64,000 nt of DNA from JACVRN01 sp036389255 (GCA_036389255.1 DASVQI010000012.1:171760-235759), one strand, 5' to 3'; counted from the first letter of the stretch, positions 10,439-19,157 are shown. The notes: a model not told the origin generated them from the letters alone. A program made the numbers and translations.

Positions 10439-11293
10439 ATGAATATCGAGTTGCAGAGGATAGTTAATGGCTTGCATCATGGGGATTGCCTAGATGTTTT
10501 GCCGACCTTGCCTGCTGTCTCCGTTGATTTAATAGTCACATCGCCGCCTTACGCGGATAGCCGTAAAAACAGCTATGGCGGCGTACATCCGGATAAGTAT
10601 GTCGAGTGGTTTCTTCCGGTCGCCGCAGAGCTTAAGCGCGTGCTGAAGGACGATGGCTCCTTTGTTCTTAATATCAAGGAGAAGGTCGTACGGGGCGAGC
10701 GTCACACTTATGTTCTGGAGCTGATATTAGCCCTGAGAAGACAGGGTTGGCTGTGGACGGAAGAGTATCTTTGGCACAAGAAGAATTGTGCCCCCGGCAA
10801 GTGGCCAAACCGCTTCCGCGACGCTTGGGAGCGCTGCCTGCATTTCACAAAACAGAAGAAGTTTAAGATGTATCAGGAAGCAGTGATGGTTCCAACGGGC
10901 GATTGGGCTAAAACACGGCTGAAAAAATTAGGCGAGAACGACATCAGAAGATTTAATTCGCAGGCCGGGAGCGGCTTTGGTAAGAACATAGCCAACTGGG
11001 TTGGACGCGAGATGGCTTACCCTACAAACGTTCTACACATGGCCACCGAATGCGGCAACAAGAACCATAGCGCAGCCTTCCCAAAAGAGTTGCCTTCATG
11101 GTTTATAAAGCTCTTTACTGAAGAGGCGGACGTTGTGCTTGACCCTTTTATGGGAAGCGGTACAACTTGTATTGCGGCCTATGAGCTGGGCAGGAACTAT
11201 ATCGGTATAGAGCTGAAAGAGGACTATTATCAGAGCGCTCTGTCGAACATGAGCACCGCGAAAAGAGCTCCCGCACAAAGAAAGCTAATATGA
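10439..11293 (+). CDS. DNA methyltransferase, beta-class, probably N4-cytosine
   Basis: 284 residues. The catalytic motif IV TSPPY is at 34-38, ahead of the AdoMet-binding motif I region DPFMGSGTTC near 235-245, followed by YIGIELKEDYY. Catalytic-before-cofactor order marks the beta class of amino methyltransferases, and S-P-P-Y is more usual for N4-cytosine than the D-P-P-Y of N6-adenine enzymes. Length suits a stand-alone type II modification enzyme. The ATG is followed by its own stop overlapping the next gene as ATGA, so the pair is translationally coupled. Base composition is visibly more A+T-rich than the flanking transporter genes, consistent with horizontal acquisition. The recognition sequence cannot be read from the protein. 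Confidence 0.9.
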   Translation: MNIELQRIVNGLHHGDCLDVLPTLPAVSVDLIVTSPPYADSRKNSYGGVHPDKYVEWFLPVAAELKRVLKDDGSFVLNIKEKVVRGERHTYVLELILALRRQGWLWTEEYLWHKKNCAPGKWPNRFRDAWERCLHFTKQKKFKMYQEAVMVPTGDWAKTRLKKLGENDIRRFNSQAGSGFGKNIANWVGREMAYPTNVLHMATECGNKNHSAAFPKELPSWFIKLFTEEADVVLDPFMGSGTTCIAAYELGRNYIGIELKEDYYQSALSNMSTAKRAPAQRKLI

Positions 11294-12045
11294 CGGCCCT
11301 GCCTTATCAGCGCTTCCACGATTATCTTGCTGAACACGTCATCACGCCCTTCTACAAGGTCAGACTGAACAATCTGAAAGAGCTTAATCTGCGCAGCGTA
11401 TTGAAGCGTAAGAATCCTTACCTCTTCAAAGCGAAAAATATTGAGCTGGCCGGAGATTTGGTAAAAGGCATTGTGGATGCTTTTCTCTCGTCACAGGAAG
11501 AGGCTATCTTCGGCAATCTTATGGAAGGCTTTGCCATCTATATTTCAAAGACCCTGTACGGCGGATTCAAATCTGATTTGAGAAGCGTTGATTTAGAGTT
11601 TGAGCGAGACGGACGATACTACATAGTCGGCATTAAATCCGGCACTAACTGGGGCAACAGCGATCAGATAAATAGAATGCGCGATAATTTCAAGGTTGCC
11701 ATTGAATCACTACGCACGCGCGGCATCGTTAGCGAAATCATTGCCGTCAACGGCTGCATTTATGGTCAGGAGCGCCGTCCTTTCAAAACTCACGCAGACC
11801 CGGACAAGCAATATTACAAGTATGCCGGGCAGGAATTCTGGCACTTCATCTCTGGCGACGATGACCTATATAGAGAGATTATCAAGCCTATTGATGAGGA
11901 AGCGCGAGAGAAGGACGAGGTGTTTAAGAAAGAGTATGCGGCCAAAGTGAATGAAATGACGCATGACTTCATGGCTGGCTTCATGACTGAGAATCAAATT
12001 GATTGGGTTAAGCTCATCGAATACGTATCAAAGCGAGAATCATAA
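11290..12045 (+). CDS. type II restriction endonuclease, PmeII-like family
   Basis: 251 residues. The sequence follows the family annotated as PmeII-type restriction enzymes: an early KNPYLFKAKN, then LSSQEEAIFGNLMEG, then VDLEFERDGRYYIVGIKSG and TNWGNSDQ. The last block looks like a PD-(D/E)xK nuclease core, with Asp101 in DLEFE and Lys116 in GIKSG; the usual acid two residues before the lysine is Gly114, so Glu103 or a migrated carboxylate would have to serve. The ATGA overlap with the methyltransferase makes a classic two-gene type II module. No controller protein is present. Family recall is from memory and should be confirmed; nuclease role is strongly supported by context. Confidence 0.82.
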   Translation: MTALPYQRFHDYLAEHVITPFYKVRLNNLKELNLRSVLKRKNPYLFKAKNIELAGDLVKGIVDAFLSSQEEAIFGNLMEGFAIYISKTLYGGFKSDLRSVDLEFERDGRYYIVGIKSGTNWGNSDQINRMRDNFKVAIESLRTRGIVSEIIAVNGCIYGQERRPFKTHADPDKQYYKYAGQEFWHFISGDDDLYREIIKPIDEEAREKDEVFKKEYAAKVNEMTHDFMAGFMTENQIDWVKLIEYVSKRES

Positions 12046-12064
12046 GAGGTCAACCGGCGTTTAC

Positions 12065-12110
12065 AACAAAACACCCGCAAAGCTTTCACTAGCCTTGCGG
12101 GTATTTTGTT
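12065..12110 (+). terminator. rho-independent terminator after the restriction gene
   Basis: Stem arms 12065-12080 and 12095-12110 pair over 16 bases with one mismatch around a 14-base loop. The core is CCCGCAA/TTGCGGG, and the distal right arm and following bases are T-rich. It starts 20 bases after the endonuclease stop. Confidence 0.8.
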
Positions 12111-12166
12111 ATTTCTGTCCGGTAACGTGTGTTGTCTTTTCTCTCTGCTTCAAACGCGACGGGGGG

Positions 12167-12526
12167 TTATTTGAAGCCGTAGAGATTGATGGTGTCTATC
12201 AGGTAGACCTCTACAATCCATGTTCCGCCGAGCGGGGTCGGCGGGTTTGTGGCCTTAATTCCTGAGAAGGCTATCAGGTTGCCGGTCGTCAAGGCTGTTT
12301 CCAGAAGCGTTTGCAGGTTGTGCGCGCTCGTCATCACCGCCACGGTCTTGCCCGGCGTGTCGCGCAGAGCTACCAGCCCGTGACAGCCTTGAAATTGCGG
12401 GAGGTCGTAGCCTTCTACAAATGTGACGTGGCCGAACAGTTGAACATTCGTGCCGGCAAGTTGTTTGGCGCTACTCCCTTTAATCTCAATCCCGGTGTCT
12501 GTATTTTGTTGACTCTTGGTTGCCAT
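12167..12526 (-). CDS. hypothetical protein, 119 aa
   Basis: 119 residues, with GGAG nine bases before the ATG. The first 20 residues are polar and probably flexible. The rest alternates hydrophobic and small residues in a beta-rich pattern (for example NVQLFGHVTFVEGYDLP and GGTWIVEVYLID) with one central helix, compatible with a small beta-barrel; that fold is inference. There is no signal peptide. It is transcribed toward the restriction gene and lies in the same foreign-looking patch between the two halves of the exporter, so it may have arrived with the restriction-modification module. Not recognised; no function assigned. Confidence 0.6.
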   Translation of the reverse strand: MATKSQQNTDTGIEIKGSSAKQLAGTNVQLFGHVTFVEGYDLPQFQGCHGLVALRDTPGKTVAVMTSAHNLQTLLETALTTGNLIAFSGIKATNPPTPLGGTWIVEVYLIDTINLYGFK

Positions 12527-12600
12527 AACTTTTCTCCGTTGTGAGATGAGCCCCAGAGGGCGGGCTTCGTAATGTGACTCGCTGCCTGAAGTGGAATCGG

Positions 12601-12670
12601 CTAACAGAGGTTGGCAGAAACGACTGTTAGAGGTAGTGCGGTGAAAAGAGGTGTCTAGGCGGGCACTACC
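12601..12670. other. two adjacent perfect stem-loops in a 403-base gene-free stretch
   Basis: The gap 12527-12929 holds no credible gene. Inside it, CTAACAG (12601-12607) pairs with CTGTTAG (12624-12630). One base later GGTAGTGC (12632-12639) pairs with GCACTACC (12663-12670). The pair could be a structured 5' leader of the minus-strand 119-aa gene, whose start is 75 bases away, or an unannotated small RNA. No known riboswitch consensus is recognised. Confidence 0.4.
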
Positions 12671-12850
12671 AGCGAGGATTTCATTTCGTCAGAGCGCAAT
12701 CTATATGCCAGTCGTGCGCTAGGCCCGCATTGAGTCATTTGAGCCGAAAAGCACTGTTTTATGTAAGCCTCGCGGAAGATGTGTGAACGAGTGAGGACAC
12801 AAGAGGGCTCACGTGTATACTTTTGTTGACTGGCGGATTAGTACAAGAAA

Positions 12851-12904
12851 AGGGTAAAAAGCGGAAAAGGGAGATTGTCTTCTCCCCTTTCCGCTTTTTA
12901 CCCT
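12851..12904. terminator. long hairpin downstream of the exporter ATPase
   Basis: The arms 12851-12874 and 12881-12904 pair over 24 bases with one mismatch and a 6-base loop. The stem is A/G-rich on one side (AGGGTAAAAAGCGGAAAAG) and T/C-rich on the other. It lies 26 bases beyond the stop codon of the minus-strand ATPase and is the likely end of that transcript. The usual 7-base phase is not clear in this one. Confidence 0.75.
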
Positions 12905-12929
12905 ATCCTGTTAATTGTCTTCTTCGTCT

Positions 12930-13694
12930 TTACCTGATGCGCTCGTCCTTCTCAATCATGCCGTCGCGTATGGAGATGACGCGGTGCGCGCGGGCGGCTA
13001 TGTCGGGCTCGTGCGTGACCAGAATGATGGTGTTGCCTTCCGAGTGCAGCTTCTCGAAGAGGTTCATGATTTCGTAAGACGTATGTGTGTCGAGCGCGCC
13101 CGTGGGCTCGTCCGCCAGAAGGATGGACGGGTTGTTGACGAGGGCGCGCGCGATGGCTACGCGCTGGCGCTGTCCGCCTGAAAGCTCGTTCGGGCGGTGC
13201 ATCATGCGGTCTGCAAGCTCGACTGCGGCGAGCGACCCCTTGGCCTTTTCGTGGCGCTCACCTGCGCTCATGCCCGCGTAGATTAATGGAAGCTCTACGT
13301 TATGCAGGGCGGTTGCGCGGGCCAGCAGGTTGAAGGTCTGGAAGACGAAGCCCACCTCTTTGTTGCGTATGCGCGCCAGCTCGTCGTCATCCATCTCGGA
13401 GACGTTCTTGCCGTTTATCCAGTACTCGCCGCTAGACGGCGTGTCGAGGCAGCCAATCAGGTTCATGAGCGTTGATTTGCCGGAGCCCGAAGGGCCTATG
13501 ATGGCAAGGTACTCGCCCTTCTGCACGTCGAAGGAGACACCGTGAAGGGCATGCACCTTCTCCGAGCCCATCTCGTAGGTCTTCCAGATGTCGCGCATGG
13601 AGATGAGCGAGGCCGGAACCGCGTGCTGCGCCAGAAGCTCGCCGCGCTCCAAGCCCGATTCCGTGAGAGTTTCCGCCAGTGTCGCTTCAGACAT
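12930..13694 (-). CDS. ABC exporter ATPase, LolD/MacB type
   Basis: 254 residues. After a 28-residue tail come a complete ABC domain: Walker A GPSGSGKS near 63, the Q-loop VFQTFNLLARATALHNVELP, signature LSGGQRQRVAIARAL, Walker B ILLADEPTGALD and the switch VTHEPD. These are hallmarks of the LolD/FtsE/MacB subfamily. It is the only such ATPase in the window, so it probably energises the four ATPase-less permeases at 4697-10163. Its ATG overlaps the stop of the adaptor gene by one base (TAATG). Confidence 0.93.
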   Translation of the reverse strand: MSEATLAETLTESGLERGELLAQHAVPASLISMRDIWKTYEMGSEKVHALHGVSFDVQKGEYLAIIGPSGSGKSTLMNLIGCLDTPSSGEYWINGKNVSEMDDDELARIRNKEVGFVFQTFNLLARATALHNVELPLIYAGMSAGERHEKAKGSLAAVELADRMMHRPNELSGGQRQRVAIARALVNNPSILLADEPTGALDTHTSYEIMNLFEKLHSEGNTIILVTHEPDIAARAHRVISIRDGMIEKDERIR

Positions 13695-15265
13695 TACTTG
13701 CCCTCGTTCGAGTTTGTGTTAGCGCCGGGTTTGCGCGTCTGTCGTTTGACCGTCGTGTTGTCCTTCAAGGTCTTGAGCACGCGGCTTGGGCCTGTGATGA
13801 CCTCTGCGCCGGGCTGTAAGCCTTCCGTAATCTGTATGTCGGTTTCGCCTGTGATGCCCGTCTGCACCTCTATGAACTTCACCTTGTTACCCTGCAAGAT
13901 GAAGACGCCCTTAATGTCCTTGGGCTTGCCCTGCGGCGTGGGCTGCGGCACAGAGCCCTGCACCGTGGGCTGAGGCTGCGCGCCTGCTGCGGGCGCTGGC
14001 TTCTCTACAATCGCCTGAAGCGGAACGGCCAGAACGTTCTGCACGACCTTGGTGGTGATGGTGGCCGTGGCCGTCATGCCCGGTCTAAGCGAGCTGCGCA
14101 CGTCGTCCGGCATGGTGCGAAGCTCTATGACTACCTTGAACTCTTTCGCCTCCTGAACGTTGACGCGGTTGGAGATTCCGCCTGAGCCGGTCGTGTCGGA
14201 CTTGCCTACGGCGAGCGGGTTCTTCTGCATGACAACGCCTTCTATCTCGCGCTCGCCCATGGCATCCACCTTAACTTTGACGGGCTGGCCTACCTCTACG
14301 GTGGCGATTTCCGTCTCGTCAACGTTGACTTCAACGTTAATCGTGGACATGTCAGCGATGGTCATAAGCGGGGTCGAGCTAAGGTTGGCTATGGCGAACT
14401 GGCCCACCTTGGCGGGGATGTCCGCGACGACGCCCGTCAGGGGCGAGCGTTGCAGAGCTTTGGAGGTCTGGCTTGACTGGCCGCGAAGAAGTGCCGCCTG
14501 CTGGTTGGCGCGTGCTTCGCTGGCTCCGACGCTAGCTTGCGCGCGCTCTACGCCGGTGCGCGCGTCACGCACGGCTACGCGCTGCTGGTTGGCCCGCGCG
14601 ATTGCTTCCTGAACGGCAATCTTCTGCGCTTCAAGGTTGGCCCTTGCGGTTCGGAGCGCGACCTGCGCCGTGTCGTAGCGGTCACGCGCGGCATCGTATT
14701 CACCGCGCGAAGAGACGCCGGCTTCTACAAGCTCGGTCGTGCGCTTCAATTCGCGCGCTGCCGTGTTGACATCCACCTGAGCGCGGTCAACGTTGGTCTG
14801 CGAGGCAACGACCTGCTGGCGAGCCTGAGCCACTGAAGCTTCAGCGACCGTCAACGCCTGCTGAGCCTGCGCCACCTGATTCTGCGCGGCCATGACCTGC
14901 GTGCGCGCGTTCTGCACATCACTGATTGCGACCTGCACGCCCGCCGCCTGCGCTTCCTGATTGGACTGAAGCTGCGTAGGGTCGAGCCGCACAAGCTCCT
15001 GTCCGGTCGTCACAAGCTGTCCGGGGTTGACGTAAATCTCCTCTATGCGCCCGGCCACTTCGCTCGTCAGGTTGATGAAGCGCACGGGGCGGACTTCGCC
15101 CGAAGCTGTCACGGTTGCGCGCAGCTCCGGCCTGACTTCGACTTTGACGACCGTTACTTCCGGCTCATCCTTGCGGCTGGCGAAGATGCTGATGACTATA
15201 ATCAGCATCAGTATTATGCCAGCAGAGGCAGCTATGATTATCTTTTTCTTGCGGCTCAGGGCCAT
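13694..15265 (-). CDS. MacA-like periplasmic adaptor (membrane fusion protein)
   Basis: 523 residues, longer than typical MacA (about 370). An N-terminal anchor spans about 9-27. A biotinyl-lipoyl half follows (about 65-95). A very long Ala/Gln-rich coiled-coil hairpin occupies about 95-275. Then come the second lipoyl half (RSPLTGVVADIPAKVGQF), a beta-barrel (about 305-410) and a membrane-proximal domain. A Pro/Gln-rich insertion near 430-455 and a basic, Asn-rich tail account for much of the extra length. It would bridge inner-membrane permeases to an outer-membrane channel, but no TolC-like gene is nearby. First gene of the exporter transcript, coupled to the ATPase. Confidence 0.92.
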   Translation of the reverse strand: MALSRKKKIIIAASAGIILMLIIVISIFASRKDEPEVTVVKVEVRPELRATVTASGEVRPVRFINLTSEVAGRIEEIYVNPGQLVTTGQELVRLDPTQLQSNQEAQAAGVQVAISDVQNARTQVMAAQNQVAQAQQALTVAEASVAQARQQVVASQTNVDRAQVDVNTAARELKRTTELVEAGVSSRGEYDAARDRYDTAQVALRTARANLEAQKIAVQEAIARANQQRVAVRDARTGVERAQASVGASEARANQQAALLRGQSSQTSKALQRSPLTGVVADIPAKVGQFAIANLSSTPLMTIADMSTINVEVNVDETEIATVEVGQPVKVKVDAMGEREIEGVVMQKNPLAVGKSDTTGSGGISNRVNVQEAKEFKVVIELRTMPDDVRSSLRPGMTATATITTKVVQNVLAVPLQAIVEKPAPAAGAQPQPTVQGSVPQPTPQGKPKDIKGVFILQGNKVKFIEVQTGITGETDIQITEGLQPGAEVITGPSRVLKTLKDNTTVKRQTRKPGANTNSNEGK

Positions 15266-15847
15266 CGCTCTTACCTATTCCTTTTCGGATTGTGGAGACT
15301 CGGTCGGGCTGAAAGCGTTTCGTTAAAACTCTTGTTGGCGGCTCTAAAGCTGAAGCCCTAGCGCTTTTAGGCTTGCTCGTGCCAGCAAAGCTTTTACGCT
15401 AAAAATCTGGAAACAGTTTCATTATATGCAAAATAAGCCGGTGGCTGCGAGCCATGAGCCGCCCCCGCCCGCTACAAATATTTCCCCGGCTCACCAAAAC
15501 ATATAAACGACCACGGGCCGCAGAAATTAACTATGCGGACAGCCCGGTCAGGATAAAGAATAAGCAACTACATCTTTTTCATCTTGCTTATCCTCTACAT
15601 CCCGTTTGAATGGCGCTTTTAAATAGCTTCAGCCGGGCGCGGTTTCCTTAGAGATTATTAGATGTACGGCCCCGTCGGGCGATTGCTTCTTAATGTTGGT
15701 TGCCGCCTATTTTCGTTTCGCGCTACAATACGCCACGGTTTCTCGCCCGCCGCCGCGCGCCCTAGTAGAGCGCACGCCGCTTCGGAAGCGAGCAGGCCGT
15801 GCTGGCGTCGGTGATTCTCCCACTCGAACTGCAAAGAGGAAAGTTTT
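15266..15847. other. 582-base divergent intergenic region, no gene seen
   Basis: This region separates the minus-strand adaptor from the plus-strand signalling cluster and must contain both promoters. One modest hairpin is visible (GAATAAGCAA near 15558 with TTGCTTATCC at 15584-15593). I could not place a convincing promoter by eye, and I see no small gene with a ribosome-binding site until AGAGGAAAG just before 15848. Confidence 0.5.
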
Positions 15848-16462
15848 ATGACCACCTGCGAGAGGTGCAAGACGGAAAATCTGGATGGCTCACAGTACTG
15901 CGATGAGTGCGGCGCTCCATTAGGCGCAGCCGCAGCGCGCGGGAAGAAGTCCTCTGCGACGGGCGATACCGGCGGGGAAACCAACGGCAAGAAGCCTGAG
16001 CAGGCCGAGGCAGCTCTGGCTGTGGCGGCAGCCGGGCAGCCCGAAGCGGAGCAGCAGTCCGAAGTGACGAAGGTGGCAAAGGTAGCCGCTTACGCTGCCG
16101 CTCTGGGCGCAATCGCCACTGTTGACAGCACGCACGCCAAGCTGGTCATAGAGCGCGGCCGCTCGGCCGGAAAGCAGTTTCCACTGAGCGATGACGAATC
16201 GCAGATTGGGCGATGGGACGCCGACGGCGGCATCTTCCCTGACGTAGATTTGGACGCCGACGACCCAGAGGCAAAGGTTTCGCGCAGGCACGCGCGCATC
16301 TTGCGACGGAACAGCCAGTATTACATAGAGGATTTAGGCTCCACGAACGGAACCTTTATTAATCGCGGACGGCGGCTGCTGCCGGGCGACAGGCACCCGC
16401 TTCGCGACGGCGATGAGATAATCGTCGGCAAGACGTTTTTGCGTTTCCACGTAGTCAAATAG
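15848..16462 (+). CDS. zinc-ribbon FHA-domain protein
   Basis: 204 residues with AGAGGAAAG before the ATG. The N-terminus is a four-cysteine zinc ribbon (Cys4, Cys7, Cys18, Cys21). An Ala/Glu-rich linker follows to about residue 95. The C-terminal half is an FHA phosphothreonine-binding domain with the recognisable QIGRWD, VSRRHARI and LGSTNGTFIN blocks. FHA domains dock phosphothreonine peptides made by Hanks-type kinases, and the next gene encodes such a kinase with a closely similar FHA domain of its own (both read F-P-x-V-D-L ahead of K-V-S-R-R-H-A-R-I). This is likely a cytoplasmic adaptor or substrate of that kinase. First gene of the signalling cluster. Confidence 0.88.
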   Translation: MTTCERCKTENLDGSQYCDECGAPLGAAAARGKKSSATGDTGGETNGKKPEQAEAALAVAAAGQPEAEQQSEVTKVAKVAAYAAALGAIATVDSTHAKLVIERGRSAGKQFPLSDDESQIGRWDADGGIFPDVDLDADDPEAKVSRRHARILRRNSQYYIEDLGSTNGTFINRGRRLLPGDRHPLRDGDEIIVGKTFLRFHVVK

Positions 16463-16467
16463 AAGAG

Positions 16468-16567
16468 GATTTACGATTTTAGATTTCAGAGTTTTCGATT
16501 TAAGAAAAGACGTTCAATTCGTGCGGGCATCTCAAAGCCTAATCGCAAATCTGAGATCGCAAATCTA
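16468..16567. repeat. heptad repeat dyad (GATTTnn type)
   Basis: Left block: GATTTAC-GATTTTA-GATTTCA (16468-16488), an 8-mer, then GATTTAA. Right block is the inverse in phase: TAATCGC-AAATCTG-AGATCGC-AAATCTA (16540-16567). It fills the gap between two co-directional genes. Pairing is imperfect. Confidence 0.7.
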
Positions 16568-16579
16568 GAGTTTTCAACG

Positions 16580-18490
16580 ATGGTCGAGAGCCCTCAAGGG
16601 ATGTCTTTCTGTCATGAATGCGGCGCGAAGATTGCGCCCGATGATCCATTTTGCGGCAACTGCGGCGTGGCTCAGCCCGCGTCCTCTGCGGCGCAGCCGG
16701 ACGAAGCCGTGCGCGACGCGACAGCCGAAAGCAATGGTGCCGGTGAGGCAGATGCTCAGAGCCGCGACTCGGAGCAGGAAGCCTCGCCTGCCTCAGAGGA
16801 CGTGACGGAAACCCCCGACGCGAAAGAGTCCGCCGCTCCCGTCGCCGCCTCTTCCTCTTACGGAAACTTTGACGACACGGAGACGCCCGAAGCCAACGCC
16901 TCGCTGCTCGACACGACAGAGTCCCCAGACCTTGAGCCCTTGCCGCAGGCCGGTGCGAGCAATGACGCGTTGGCTCCGGGCGACGCCCAGCTTGAGAAAA
17001 CCTTCGCCCCTGCTGAAGCGCAAGCTTCGTCGGCACAGGCAGCAATCGCCAGAGACACGGGCGAGATGCGCCGGTCGGACGAAGGGATTTCACACACGCA
17101 GCGCGCGGGCTCCACCGGAGGACGAAAGAGCGGAACGAAACAGCTTGAGCCGGGCTCTGTGCTCAATGGCCGCTACGAGATAGTCAGAAGAATCGGCGGC
17201 GGCGGCATGGGCGCTGTTTATCTTGCAAAGGATCAGCATCTGGGCGACGCGCCGCGCGCCGTCAAGGAGATGGTGGAGTCTCACATAGACGACTCGCAGC
17301 ACCAGAAGGCTATAAACGATTTCAGGCGCGAGTCGCTGCTGCTCACTTCGCTTGAGCATCCCTCGATTCCGACCATCTACGACTACTTCTACGACGAGAA
17401 GGCCGCCCGCTTTTATCTGGTGATGAAGTACATCTCCGGCGGCGACTTCGCCGGTCGTCTCAGGAACGCGCCCAACGGCCGCATAGACGAGAAGACCATC
17501 ACGGATTGGGCCATACAGGTGGCGGACGTTCTGGATTACCTGCACAATCACAGGCCACCGATTATCTACCGCGACCTGAAGCCCGCCAACCTGATGATTG
17601 ACGGCAACTCGGGCCGCGTCATGCTCATAGACTTCGGGATTGCGCGCTGGGTCAAGCAGGAAGAGAAGGGCGTCACGGCGGTCGGGACTATGGGTTACGC
17701 GCCGCCGGAGCTTTTCAGTGGCAAGGTAGAGCCGCGCTCGGACATATACAGCCTCGGCGCTACCATGTTTCATCTTCTGACGGGCTCAGACCCGCAGGAC
17801 AACCCGCTTCTCATCTTCGACTTTACGAAGAACCCGCGCCCGCGACAGATTAACCCGGCGATGTCCACAGAGATGGAGCGCATACTGATGCGCGCCGTGG
17901 AGTACAAGCCCGAAAATCGCTTCCGCTCGGCAGGTGAGATGCGCGACGTGATGATTGCCCATCTTGAGAAGCTTCGCGCCGGACAAGTCTCCTACGGCGC
18001 GGCTCCTGCGGCTGAGCTTGGCGGCGAGACGATTCAGACGGAGATGGTCTTCTGCGGCTTCTGCGGCGGGCGCATAGCGGCGGACGACGTTTACTGCGCG
18101 CACTGCGGGCAGCGACAGCCGCTCGTGGGCGTGGGCTCTGCGGCGCTCAGGCAGGCGCGCGCCACCGCCAAGCTCATAGTCACTGGCACGACTGAGCTTG
18201 ACGCGCAGTTCCAGCTACAGAAAGAGAATAATCTTGTAGGCAGAAGCGACCCGCACTCGAATATTTTTCCTGAAGTTGACCTTTCCCGCTTCGACCCCGA
18301 AACTAAGGTTTCGCGCAGACACGCGCGCATCTGGCGTCAGGGCGAGACGTTTCTCATCGAAGACCTGAATTCGGTGAACGGCACGGTCATCAACGACGCC
18401 GTCAGGCTCGCGCCGCACCAGCCGCGCGTGCTGGAGTCTGGCGATAAATTACGTCTGGGCGAAACCACGCTCCATTTCCTTGTCGGATGA
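16580..18490 (+). CDS. Ser/Thr protein kinase with two zinc ribbons and C-terminal FHA domain
   Basis: 636 residues, soluble. The order is: zinc ribbon (Cys11, Cys14, Cys25, Cys28); a long acidic Ala/Glu/Asp-rich linker (about 35-190); and a Hanks-type kinase (about 198-460) with glycine loop IGGGGMGAVY, catalytic YRDLKPANLMID near 327 (Tyr for His, as in many active kinases) and metal-binding DFG near 351. A second zinc ribbon (FCGFCGG with CAHCGQ) lies near 495-515, and an FHA domain (about 540-636) has VSRRHARI and LNSVNGTVIN. Fusing kinase and phosphothreonine reader suggests self-docking or substrate recruitment. There is no membrane span, unlike the kinases at 25-33 kb. Part of a plus-strand cluster with an FHA adaptor and a PP2C phosphatase. 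Confidence 0.93.
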   Translation: MVESPQGMSFCHECGAKIAPDDPFCGNCGVAQPASSAAQPDEAVRDATAESNGAGEADAQSRDSEQEASPASEDVTETPDAKESAAPVAASSSYGNFDDTETPEANASLLDTTESPDLEPLPQAGASNDALAPGDAQLEKTFAPAEAQASSAQAAIARDTGEMRRSDEGISHTQRAGSTGGRKSGTKQLEPGSVLNGRYEIVRRIGGGGMGAVYLAKDQHLGDAPRAVKEMVESHIDDSQHQKAINDFRRESLLLTSLEHPSIPTIYDYFYDEKAARFYLVMKYISGGDFAGRLRNAPNGRIDEKTITDWAIQVADVLDYLHNHRPPIIYRDLKPANLMIDGNSGRVMLIDFGIARWVKQEEKGVTAVGTMGYAPPELFSGKVEPRSDIYSLGATMFHLLTGSDPQDNPLLIFDFTKNPRPRQINPAMSTEMERILMRAVEYKPENRFRSAGEMRDVMIAHLEKLRAGQVSYGAAPAAELGGETIQTEMVFCGFCGGRIAADDVYCAHCGQRQPLVGVGSAALRQARATAKLIVTGTTELDAQFQLQKENNLVGRSDPHSNIFPEVDLSRFDPETKVSRRHARIWRQGETFLIEDLNSVNGTVINDAVRLAPHQPRVLESGDKLRLGETTLHFLVG

Positions 18491-18494
18491 AACA

Positions 18495-18578
18495 AGTAAT
18501 CGGCATCCAGCGTTCAGCAATCAGCAATCAGCAATTGATTCGCTCGTTGCCGGCTGCTGATAGTTGATTGCTGACAAC
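18495..18578. repeat. heptad repeat (AGCAATC type) with inverse copy
   Basis: Six in-phase 7-mers run from 18495: AGTAATC-GGCATCC-AGCGTTC-AGCAATC-AGCAATC-AGCAATT. The inverse (TGCTGATAGTTGATTGCTGA) lies near 18555-18574. It ends just before the RDD gene start; a TTG at 18564 inside it is an unlikely start codon. Confidence 0.7.
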
Positions 18579-18584
18579 TCTTTT

Positions 18585-19127
18585 ATGACTGCAAAGGTTG
18601 AAAGCATGCCGTTGCCTAAAAGCTCAGAGGCGACGCGCGCTCAAATAGAGGCGCACGTGGAGAGATTCCGCGCTCCCTTCTCTCTGCGCTGCGGCGCGTT
18701 CCTGATTGATTACATAGTGCTGACGGGCATAGTCGCTTTCAGCACCCTGATTGCGCGCCTCTTGGGCGGCGGCGCAAGGCTCGCGGGCGGCACAGTAGAG
18801 ACGATGGGCTTCATCATTGCCGTAGCCTTCACGGTGCTCAACTTCGTTCTGCTGACGGCGTGGCGCGGGCAGACTTTAGGCAAGTGGGCGACGGGCCTGC
18901 GCATAGAGCAGATGGACGGAGGGGAGTTGAGCATAGTGCGCGCTCTGCTGCGACATCTGGTCGGATACCCGCTCTCGCTTCTCACCGGGGGGCTGGGCTT
19001 TCTCGTGGCGATATTTAACGCGCAGGGCCGCGCGCTTCACGACCTCTTGGCTGGCACAGTCGTCGTGCGAGACCTCGGAGCGCGACGACCCGCTCCCGTA
19101 GAGAAGGCGCGACGCCCGCGCCCCTGA
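18585..19127 (+). CDS. RDD-family membrane protein
   Basis: About 180 residues from ATG 18585; an upstream TTG lies inside a repeat and is rejected. The RDD hallmarks are present: LRCGAFLIDYIVLTG at the first span, GQTLGKWATGLRIEQMDGG after the second, and a late LHDLLAGTVVVRD. Three membrane spans are visible (about 40-62, 78-98 and 128-150). RDD proteins are inner-membrane proteins of mostly unknown function; a few act as ion antiporters. Its setting between a kinase and zinc-ribbon/FHA signalling proteins suggests membrane-linked signalling, but that is positional inference. The C-terminal tail is basic and Pro-rich. Confidence 0.85.
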   Translation: MTAKVESMPLPKSSEATRAQIEAHVERFRAPFSLRCGAFLIDYIVLTGIVAFSTLIARLLGGGARLAGGTVETMGFIIAVAFTVLNFVLLTAWRGQTLGKWATGLRIEQMDGGELSIVRALLRHLVGYPLSLLTGGLGFLVAIFNAQGRALHDLLAGTVVVRDLGARRPAPVEKARRPRP

Positions 19128-19157
19128 AGAAGACCTTCGCTCGAATAGAAGGCAGTA

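Noticed and set aside
17560..17600. Kinase at 16580 as a pseudokinase because HRD reads YRD
   Set aside because: Tyr in place of His is common in active kinases; the catalytic Asp, Lys and the DFG motif are all present.
18564..18584. Upstream TTG start for the RDD protein
   Set aside because: It falls inside a heptad repeat arm, and the added residues are not part of the family; ATG 18585 is adequate.
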